Source of the DNA: an uncultured Saprospiraceae bacterium | Lineage (GTDB): Bacteria > Bacteroidota > Bacteroidia > Chitinophagales > Saprospiraceae | Length of the DNA: 64,000 bases | Direction: 5' to 3' | NCBI GenBank assembly: GCA_937918905.1 | Contig: CAKZSH010000174.1 | Coordinates: 1-64,000 of the forward strand | Shown here: one piece after another, positions 9,614 through 17,270 of the stretch | Layout: every line of letters starts with the position of its first letter | Numbering within the stretch: position 1 is the first letter of the stretch | Notes under the pieces: generated by a model | Databases searched by the model: none | Seen by the model: the letters and a program-made list of their open reading frames with translations, nothing else | Told to the model about the DNA's origin: nothing | Translations under genes and position numbers: made by a program

Positions 9614-10051
9614 TTACTGAGGCGAAACATGAAATTCAATGGTTGACATGGTTTCATTTTTCCCCTCTTCCTCTGCCCATGCTTTAGCTTCTAAAATCCA
9701 GTTTTCATTAGGGGGAATGTTATTTAATGAAAAATCATCATGGTATTCATAAACTCCATTCGATTGATGAATGTGAGCTTCAACTGGTTTATCATAAATG
9801 ATATTAGTAGCATCATCCTTTTGATAAATTTTCACATTGATATGATGGATGGTGTTAGCATTTCTTTCATTAAAATTAACATGAAGGTGAATATTATCAC
9901 CTACTTTTTTATCTACCGCATCAGGAGACATTATTTCTACTTGATATTCTAATTCTAAATCAAGATTGTTGTTGCCGTCGTCGTCATCTTTACAAGAGGT
10001 AACAAAAGATAGTCCCACCAATAGGAATGCCACAAGCCATAAGTTTTTCAT
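9614..10051 (-). CDS. Putative lipoprotein
   Basis: Signal peptide with lipobox LSFVTSC followed by KDDDDGNN; unknown domain. Confidence 0.7.
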   Translation of the reverse strand: MKNLWLVAFLLVGLSFVTSCKDDDDGNNNLDLELEYQVEIMSPDAVDKKVGDNIHLHVNFNERNANTIHHINVKIYQKDDATNIIYDKPVEAHIHQSNGVYEYHDDFSLNNIPPNENWILEAKAWAEEEGKNETMSTIEFHVSPQ

Positions 10052-10203
10052 AGAGGATTTGATTTTGATTTTTTAAATAAGGTAAAAGTGATTTGTAATT
10101 GTTTTGTTATTAGTCGTTAAATCAATCACATTTTTTATCAAAAATAAGGGAAAGGAAATACGGAAAAAGTTAATATTTAAGAAATGACATTTTAAATACA
10201 AAT

Positions 10204-10989
10204 TTAAAATAACTCCAACATCCATCTAAAAAATCCAAACATATTGAGAATTGCTCCAATCACTACCACAATCAAAACTCGGTATGCCCAAACATCTGCT
10301 TGAGGATAATTAGATGCAAAGTTAGCCGTCCACCATCCACCAGCAGTTTGTCCAATTGCCATCAGTCCGCCTATTTTCCAATCAATTAATCCTTGCCAAT
10401 GAAAAATACCTAAGGCTACAATAGTGTAAAGTGCAACTACAAATGACTTTAAAACATTGGCATCAATAATATTGTAACGGGCTATCAAAACCATAACGAT
10501 CAAAAACATAACGCCCATTCCCATTTGGATAAAACCACCATAAAATCCGAGTGCTAAAAAAAGCGGAATAGCAATCCATGGATTCACTTTTTTATCAGGA
10601 TCAGTTTTTTGTAACCAACGTTTGGGTTTGATTAAAATGGCAAATAACATAAAGACCATCATAAATCGAAATACCTGTTTGAATTGTTCATTGCTCACCC
10701 AAACTGCTAAAAAGATTCCAGCAATCGCACCCAATGAAATAAAAAATATCGGTTGCCAACTTCGTTTGATATCGAGTTTTCCATTTTTATAAAATGCCCA
10801 AGTACTTGCTGATGTTTGAAAGGTGATTCCTACTCGGTTAGTGGCATTGGCAATGGTGCCAGGAAGTCCTACGATCTCTGTTAAAATGGATAAGGTAATT
10901 GCAGAACCGTTACCTGCAAGAGTATTGATAAATCCTGCAACGGCAGAACCGATAATGATGATGGCGTAATGGTAAAATTCGAGTTCCAA
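10204..10989 (-). CDS. Sulfite exporter TauE/SafE family permease
   Basis: AGFINTLAGNGSAITLSILTEIVGLPGTIANATNRVG; multiple TM segments. Confidence 0.85.
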   Translation of the reverse strand: MELEFYHYAIIIIGSAVAGFINTLAGNGSAITLSILTEIVGLPGTIANATNRVGITFQTSASTWAFYKNGKLDIKRSWQPIFFISLGAIAGIFLAVWVSNEQFKQVFRFMMVFMLFAILIKPKRWLQKTDPDKKVNPWIAIPLFLALGFYGGFIQMGMGVMFLIVMVLIARYNIIDANVLKSFVVALYTIVALGIFHWQGLIDWKIGGLMAIGQTAGGWWTANFASNYPQADVWAYRVLIVVVIGAILNMFGFFRWMLELF

Positions 10990-11070
10990 TTGTTTTGTTT
11001 TTTAGTTGAAAAGCTATTAAACGTTTAACGTCCAGCGTAAAACGATTTTTTCAACTCTTGATTCACATTG

Positions 11071-11472
11071 TTATTTAATCTCTTGACAAAGCTCAACCAA
11101 AACACCATTAGCAGTTTTGGGATGTACAAAGCAAACTAATTTATTATCAGCACCACGTTTGGGTTCTTTGTTGAGTAGGATAAATCCTTCTCTTTCAAGG
11201 CGTTTCATTTCTTTTCGAATGTCTTTAACTGCATATGCGATATGATGAATTCCTTCGCCTCTCTTTTCAATAAATTTTGCAATCGGGCTTGAAGGGTCAG
11301 TAGCTTCAAGTAATTCAATTTTATTTGGACCAACTTTAAAAAAAGAAGTTTTTACATTTTCCGATTTTACTTCTTCGATTTTGTAGTGTGATTTTCCAAG
11401 GAGTCTTTTATAGACTTCATTTCCAGCATCAAGGTCTTTGACTGCAATTCCGATGTGTTCGATTTTTTTCAT
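11071..11472 (-). CDS. mce: Methylmalonyl-CoA epimerase
   Basis: MKKIEHIGIAVKDLDAGNEVYKRLLG...GEGIHHIAYAVKDI...FVHPKTANGVLVELCQ. Confidence 0.92.
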   Translation of the reverse strand: MKKIEHIGIAVKDLDAGNEVYKRLLGKSHYKIEEVKSENVKTSFFKVGPNKIELLEATDPSSPIAKFIEKRGEGIHHIAYAVKDIRKEMKRLEREGFILLNKEPKRGADNKLVCFVHPKTANGVLVELCQEIK

Positions 11473-11651
11473 TAATGAAAATTTTTAATTGAAAAACTTT
11501 GCAAAAGTAATTTATTCTAAAACCTTTCTAAGGTTCAAAGGAGGTTTAATTTCTGAATTGTTGAATCATGTGGTTGTGTTGTAAGGAAAATGTTTTTAGT
11601 AAAACATAGGGTTTATCTGAGAACTAATTTTACGCACAAAACATATTGAGG

Positions 11652-11867
11652 ATTGAACGCGGAGTCGCAGAGACACAGAGTTTGTCGAATAATGTATAGA
11701 GCACGCAGAGAATTTTATTAAAATAAAAATGAGTAGAGATGCAGATGTTTAAAGTGTTTTTTGATAGAAAGACTTTGCGGCCTCTGTTGCTATTTTTCAA
11801 AGAAAAATACTCTGCGACCTCAATAAGTTATTCGGCAAACTCCGTGTCTCAGCGACTCCGCGTTCAA
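11652..11867. repeat. Long-loop intergenic inverted repeat in a divergent gap
   Basis: ATTGAACGCGGAGTCGCAGAGACACAGAGTTTGTCGAATAA ... TTATTCGGCAAACTCCGTGTCTCAGCGACTCCGCGTTCAAT. Confidence 0.93.
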
Positions 11868-12053
11868 TAATCAATATCAATACTCAATATATTTTTTGCG
11901 GAACATCAGCTATTATGTTAAAGAAATATTAAGAAACGATTTTAATTTAAACCCTGCTCCAACCTGCAAGTCCAATCCACCAAATTCGCTAATCAATAAA
12001 GTTAGCCATCTATTTAAAATCAATTTTATTAACTTATCAAAAACCTTTTTAAC

Positions 12054-12374
12054 ATGAAAATCAAAATGCTTATTATCGGAATGTTTCTATTTGGATTTGC
12101 TTTTACTACTCAAGCTCAAACTACTCAAAAGAATGTTGTAAAAACTCAAGTAAAACAGCATCAACGAATTAAACATGGAGTGAAAAATGGAGAGTTAACA
12201 AGAGCTGAAGCAACTCGACTAAAAAAACAACAAGTGAATATCCAACGTACAAAAAAAGCAGCTAAAGCTGATGGTGTAGTCACTCGAAAAGAGAGAGCAA
12301 TCATTAAAAAGAAGCAAGCGAAGGCGAGTAAAAATATTTACAGAAAGAAGCATAATACTCGAGATCGAAACTAA
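12054..12374 (+). CDS. Small secreted Lys/Arg-rich hypothetical protein
   Basis: Signal peptide MKIKMLIIGMFLFGFAFTTQAQ then basic GELTRAEATRLKKQQ...ADGVVTRKERAIIKKKQAKAS. Confidence 0.75.
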   Translation: MKIKMLIIGMFLFGFAFTTQAQTTQKNVVKTQVKQHQRIKHGVKNGELTRAEATRLKKQQVNIQRTKKAAKADGVVTRKERAIIKKKQAKASKNIYRKKHNTRDRN

Positions 12375-12377
12375 ATA

Positions 12378-12462
12378 ATTGAAAATGAAAAATTGAAAAT
12401 TTCAATAGCACGGTGAATACACGGTTTTCGAAATTTTCAATTTTCAATTTTTCATTTTCAAT
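12378..12462. repeat. Long hairpin exactly filling a convergent gap
   Basis: ATTGAAAATGAAAAATTGAAAATTTC-aatagcacggtgaatacacggttttc-GAAATTTTCAATTTTCAATTTTTCATTTTCAAT. Confidence 0.93.
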
Positions 12463-12968
12463 CAATATCCTAGTTGCATGTTTTTGTTGAAACTTAAATC
12501 CAAAACTCTCAATTTTCTTCTCTTTCCAATTCTATATTTTTTGATATAAAATATTCTTCGAATTAAAAAACCGAGACCAACTGAGGAAGCAGGAACTTTC
12601 CAAGCCAAGTCATTTAAAGGGACATCATCTAACGTACCCAATAATGAAAATCCCAACCAAGATGCTGCAAAAGTATACAAACTGCCTTCTGCAATTCTAG
12701 CTCCTCTTCTGTATTTTTTTAACATAGTGATATCTGAAACTTTTACAAAACGTTCGGAGAAAACGATAATATTTTCTTCTGCTTTGATATCAATCATAAT
12801 GTCTTTATACCATCCTTTACTTCCTTTGAGTTTAAAAATTATTTCTTCACCGAGGTAGAATTTTTTGGTTTTTACTTTACCTCTTTTTTCCATTTGTAAA
12901 ACTTTTTGAGCGGATACAGGTATGGCAGTAAAAAGAAAAAGGGCTAGAAAAATGTAGATAAATTTCAT
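12462..12968 (-). CDS. Hypothetical exported protein
   Basis: Signal peptide MKFIYIFLALFLFTAIPVSAQ; uninterrupted ORF. Confidence 0.65.
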   Translation of the reverse strand: MKFIYIFLALFLFTAIPVSAQKVLQMEKRGKVKTKKFYLGEEIIFKLKGSKGWYKDIMIDIKAEENIIVFSERFVKVSDITMLKKYRRGARIAEGSLYTFAASWLGFSLLGTLDDVPLNDLAWKVPASSVGLGFLIRRIFYIKKYRIGKRRKLRVLDLSFNKNMQLGY

Positions 12969-13036
12969 AAATCTGATTTTGTTTTTTTTTGTAAAAAACG
13001 AAAAGAGAAGGAGGGTGGTTGGAAAGACATAAAGAT

Positions 13037-13192
13037 ATATTGAGAAGAGAACGCAGATAAAACGGAAGCGGCGGATTTTTTTGGATTTTTTTCTTAGGAC
13101 ATAATAAAATTCAAAAATGTCCTAAGAAAAAAATCTGTTTCAATCCGCTGAATTCATTTCATTTGCGTTCCCATCTCAATATTTTTTTGACA
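13037..13192. repeat. Long intergenic hairpin (family E: GCGGCGGATTT)
   Basis: ATATTGAGAAGAGAACGCAGATAAAACGGAAGCGGCGGATTTTTTT...TTCTTAGGACA / TGTCCTAAGAA...AATCCGCTG...TTTGCGTTCCCATCTCAATAT. Confidence 0.9.
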
Positions 13193-13200
13193 AAAATATT

Positions 13201-13983
13201 TTACACAAAATCATCATTATTTGTATTCGGTTTTTCAGGTATAGGAGCATTTTCATCTTTTAAAAAGACACCACCTTTTTCCTTAAACATAAAACCTATG
13301 ATTACTCCAAATACAAAACCTCCAATGTGAGCCCAATATGCTACTCCTCCTCCTGCTGCTTTTCCCATAGATGAAAAACCACTAAACAATTCATTGGCAA
13401 TCCACATTCCTAAAAAGATAAATGCAGGGACTTTAAAAGATTGGAAAAATACCAAGACCATCACTTTAATTTGTGATTTTGGGAACATTACAAGGTACGC
13501 CCCTAAGACTGCTGCAATCGCTCCACTTGCTCCTACAGTTGGGACAGAACCCGCACATATATTAGTTACTTCTCCGACACATTTGATACCTTGATCGTTT
13601 CCACACGGGAAACAACATCCTATTTGATCTGTTCCCATTCCAAAATAAATATGTGCAATTGAAGCAGCCACTCCGCCAGCTAGATAAAACAAAACAAACT
13701 TAAAACTACCTACAGTAGCTTCAATATTATCTGCAAATATCCATAGCATCAACATATTACCAATAATATGCATCAACCCGCCATGCATAAACATACTGGT
13801 CAGTAAAGTGAAATAATTTTTTCCATTTAGAATATCTTGGGGAATCGAGCCGTAATTGCAAATTAGCAAATCGGGGTCTTGCATCTGAAGAACAAAAGCG
13901 ATGACATTTAGCGCAATAAATCCATATGCAAAAAGTGGGAAATGACCACCTTTAACTTGGTCGTCACCTATAGGAATAAACAT
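13201..13983 (-). CDS. Rhomboid family intramembrane serine protease
   Basis: MHGGLMHIIGNMLMLWIFADNIE, VGASGAIAAVLGAYLV, AHIGGFVFG; start trimmed to MFIPIGDDQ. Confidence 0.92.
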   Translation of the reverse strand: MFIPIGDDQVKGGHFPLFAYGFIALNVIAFVLQMQDPDLLICNYGSIPQDILNGKNYFTLLTSMFMHGGLMHIIGNMLMLWIFADNIEATVGSFKFVLFYLAGGVAASIAHIYFGMGTDQIGCCFPCGNDQGIKCVGEVTNICAGSVPTVGASGAIAAVLGAYLVMFPKSQIKVMVLVFFQSFKVPAFIFLGMWIANELFSGFSSMGKAAGGGVAYWAHIGGFVFGVIIGFMFKEKGGVFLKDENAPIPEKPNTNNDDFV

Positions 13984-14035
13984 AATTTTGGTATTTGATT
14001 CGAGGGGCAAAGTACGGCTTTTTTTATAAAATTTT

Positions 14036-14143
14036 GTTCTTTGATGAATTCTGTGGTTAGGGAAAAGTGGAAAACAAAACGACCAAAGGAAGAGTTGCTT
14101 TCTACTTTTCCCTGACTCAAAAACACGGAATTTGTCAAAGAAC
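14036..14143. repeat. Long hairpin in divergent gap upstream of rhomboid gene (family F)
   Basis: GTTCTTTGATGAATTCTGTGGTTAGGGAAAAGT ... ACTTTTCCCTGACTCAAAAACACGGAATTTGTCAAAGAAC. Confidence 0.88.
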
Positions 14144-14230
14144 CCCAAATTAATGTTGGAATCTTATTAGACGGATAGCCGTGTAGCTACTATTTCTCTA
14201 CTTAGTGTGCATTTGCGTACAAAAAATCTG

Positions 14231-14312
14231 AATCTAGTTTGTTAGATTTGAATCACAAACTAGATTATCATTAAAGTCAATCTAAAACATAGATGACAAA
14301 TCACTATGTTTT
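14231..14312. repeat. Two tandem short hairpins upstream of CHU_C-type adhesin gene
   Basis: AATCTAGTTTGT-n12-ACAAACTAGATT (14231-14266) and AAAACATAG-n11-CTATGTTTT (14284-14312). Confidence 0.75.
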
Positions 14313-14384
14313 TAATGTCAAATGATAACTACTAGGAAAATTTTTACTACTTTGTTTTTAACTATATAAAATCAAATTATACAA

Positions 14385-16307
14385 TTGCTTACACGAATCC
14401 TTGTCATATTAAATAGCGTTTTACTGTGTTGCTCTCTTTTTCAATGGAGAACCTCATCCAATTATTTTTCTTCAAAGGAAAATATTAATACTCCTTCTAT
14501 TTTATCCTCAAGTCCTGATATGTTTTGTGATGGAACATTAGGTGAAAATATTTTTACAGATGGTGATTTTGGTTCAGGACCTGAAACCAATTTAAGCTCT
14601 GATGTCAACGGCTATGCCCCAGGGTATGATTATCAACCCAGTCCTCCACCCAATGATGGATTTTATACCATAACCAGCAACACTACTTTTTGGGGAAGTT
14701 TTGCCAATTCAAGTTGGGTTAATACTGGAGACAATAGTAATGATCCAAATGGTTACATGATGGTAATTAATGCAAGTTTTTCACCTGGGATTTTTTATGA
14801 AAATACAGTTGATAATCTTTGTGAAAATACGACTTATCAATTTACGGCAGATGTGATTAACTTGATAAAACCTGGTTTGAATATGATAAAACCTAATTTG
14901 GAATTTTTGATTGATGATGTTGTTCTATATTCTACGGGGATAATTGTTGAAGATGGTTCTTGGAATACCTATGGTTTTACTTTTGTCTCTGCACCGGGAA
15001 TCAATGAATTAAAATTAACTGTAAGAAATAGTGCGCCAGGAGGGAATGGAAATGACCTTGCTTTAGATAATATTGAATTTAGAGCTTGTGGACCTGAGAT
15101 AATTGTTAACACTTCTATCGAGTTTATTTGTGATGGAGAAACAGCTTCATTGGAAGCTGATATTATTGGAACCCAATACGATACTCCTTACTTTCAATGG
15201 CAATTGAGTACTGATGGAGGTTTGAATTGGAATGATGTTGCTGGTGCAAATAATGAGGAATTATTCATAGGGGTTCCTGTTGATGGTGATGAGTACCGAC
15301 TTTTGGTTTCGAACTCTTCTGCTACTATTGATAATCCAAAATGTCGAGTTATTTCTAATGTCAAAGAAATTGAAATTACCCCTATTTATTTTACACATTT
15401 CGATACGATTTGTCAAGGATTGACATTTGAAGTAGGGACTTCAACTTACGATGCAAGTGGTGTTTATTTGGATAGTTTGATCGCAACCTATAATTGTGAT
15501 AGTATTGTTACAACACATTTGACTGTTGCTCCTGATCTTGGAATTACTGCTGATTTGGAGATAATGAATCCTTTTTGTCCAAGTGATGGTAATGGAAGTA
15601 TTACGGTAAATAATGTTCAAAATGGTTCAGGGCAATATGTGTTTTCAATAGACGGCGATCCTTATCAGGCGATTCCTGTTTTTGAATTTTTACAAACGGG
15701 CAATTATTCCATTTCTATTTTAGATCATTATGGTTGTGAAAATACTTTGGAAGCAGAATTGATTGATCCCAATCCCTTGATGGTAAATTTAGGAGAAGAT
15801 CAAGTCATTTCTTTGGGATATGAATACATCATTCCAACCCAAGTGAATCTTCCCATTGATAATATTATTTGGACTCCTGAGGCAGGTTTGAGTTGTTCAG
15901 ATTGTTTGAATCCAGTTGCTTCACCAGGAGAAACAACGACTTATCAAGTTACTGTAATTGATACCAAAGGTTGTGTTACCAATTCGTCGATTACCATTTC
16001 GGTTGACAATACTCGTAAGGTTTTTATTCCAAATGCCTTTTCACCTGATGGTGATGGATACAATGATTATTTTACTATTAATGCAGGTCTTGATGTGGAA
16101 TCCATAATTAGTTTTGAAGTTTATAACCGTTGGGGCGCAGTTGTTTTTTCTATGAAAAATTTTCAACCTAATGATGATAACTTTGGTTGGGATGGATATT
16201 TGAAGGGAAAAAAAATGGATAGTGGTGTGTATGTTTATAATGCTGAAATTCTATTTAAGGATGGTTTGACAGAAAGGTTTACAGGGGATGTGACGGTGGT
16301 GGAGTGA
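14385..16307 (+). CDS. Secreted adhesin-like protein with SprB-like repeat and C-terminal gliding motility-associated (CHU_C) domain
   Basis: C-term KVFIPNAFSPDGDGYNDYFTINAGLD...FEVYNRWGAVVFS...GWDGYLKGKKMDSGVYVYNAEI; SDGNGSITVNNVQNGSGQYVFSIDG. Confidence 0.85.
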   Translation: MLTRILVILNSVLLCCSLFQWRTSSNYFSSKENINTPSILSSSPDMFCDGTLGENIFTDGDFGSGPETNLSSDVNGYAPGYDYQPSPPPNDGFYTITSNTTFWGSFANSSWVNTGDNSNDPNGYMMVINASFSPGIFYENTVDNLCENTTYQFTADVINLIKPGLNMIKPNLEFLIDDVVLYSTGIIVEDGSWNTYGFTFVSAPGINELKLTVRNSAPGGNGNDLALDNIEFRACGPEIIVNTSIEFICDGETASLEADIIGTQYDTPYFQWQLSTDGGLNWNDVAGANNEELFIGVPVDGDEYRLLVSNSSATIDNPKCRVISNVKEIEITPIYFTHFDTICQGLTFEVGTSTYDASGVYLDSLIATYNCDSIVTTHLTVAPDLGITADLEIMNPFCPSDGNGSITVNNVQNGSGQYVFSIDGDPYQAIPVFEFLQTGNYSISILDHYGCENTLEAELIDPNPLMVNLGEDQVISLGYEYIIPTQVNLPIDNIIWTPEAGLSCSDCLNPVASPGETTTYQVTVIDTKGCVTNSSITISVDNTRKVFIPNAFSPDGDGYNDYFTINAGLDVESIISFEVYNRWGAVVFSMKNFQPNDDNFGWDGYLKGKKMDSGVYVYNAEILFKDGLTERFTGDVTVVE

Positions 16308-16314
16308 TATTTCA

Positions 16315-16436
16315 TGAAGAAGGGAAAAAGGGAAGACGGATTTACGATTTGAGAAGTTTGACGAACTAGCGTGTTCTAAGGTATTCGACAAAAACTTCTC
16401 AAATCGTAAATCCATCTTCCCTTTTTTCCCTTTTTC
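16315..16436. repeat. Long intergenic hairpin (family A: GGGAAGACGGATTTACGATTTGAGAAGT)
   Basis: TGAAGAAGGGAAAAAGGGAAGACGGATTTACGATTTGAGAAGTTTGACGAA / TATTCGACAAAAACTTCTCAAATCGTAAATCCATCTTCCCTTTTTTCCCTTTTTC. Confidence 0.96.
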
Positions 16437-16699
16437 AAAACAAAAATTCCCCTAACTAAAATAAGATAGGGGAATAGTGCTGTTGAATAGTTTTAGTAAA
16501 AAATCATAGCTTACTATCAAAAGTCAAATCGAGTGTTCTTTAGTTTTGATGGCTTTATACATTTATAGACACGGATTAATTTTAAAAAGGTTGGGTGCTT
16601 TGCAAAAAAAAATCCTCCACCAAGTTTTAAGTTGATGGAGGTGGAAATTTAACTCGAATGTAGTAGTAAGGTTTTTATCAAAATCAAAACATAGGGGTT

Positions 16700-17140
16700 T
16701 CAATACTGATTTTCTGATTTTGATATTTTTATTTCAAAAATATAATCTTTTAGTTCAATCATTTCGTCGATTTGATTTTCAGGAATCACGCTTTCCAATT
16801 CAATAATATATTCTCCATAAATCAAAGGTGTATTTTTACCAAATCGAAACATCAATTCTTTATTCACCATCTGTCCTTCAATTGTAATTTCTACTTCAGT
16901 TCTGACTTGACCATTCCAAAAACAATTGGCACGATCATTCATTGGACATCGAGAATCTTCGATAACATCAATGATTTTTATTTGAAAAGACTCCAAAGTT
17001 AGATTGGCTTCTTGTTGGAATTCAAGCGTAAATGTTTCGTTAATGCTGACTGACTTGGTATTGAGCATGTCGTCTGATATACAACTTTCTATGCTTAAAA
17101 AGCTAGTCAGGATGATAGCTAAGGTTTGTAGGTTTTTCAT
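16700..17140 (-). CDS. Putative lipoprotein, unknown function
   Basis: Signal peptide with FLSIESC lipobox-like motif; RCPMNDRANCFWNGQVRTEVEI. Confidence 0.65.
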   Translation of the reverse strand: MKNLQTLAIILTSFLSIESCISDDMLNTKSVSINETFTLEFQQEANLTLESFQIKIIDVIEDSRCPMNDRANCFWNGQVRTEVEITIEGQMVNKELMFRFGKNTPLIYGEYIIELESVIPENQIDEMIELKDYIFEIKISKSENQY

Positions 17141-17240
17141 AAGCTCAAGGATTTTAGTTGACGTTTATACTTGGGAAGACGAAGGACGAAAAGAGGAGGT
17201 TGGGAGATGGCGGGGTCTTAATATTTTTTTAACGTTTTTA

Positions 17241-17270
17241 TGTAACCGCCAATTGAAATTGGCGGTTACA
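17241..17270. repeat. Perfect short palindrome abutting a stop codon
   Basis: TGTAACCGCCAATT-GA-AATTGGCGGTTACA; next gene stop at 17271. Confidence 0.85.
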
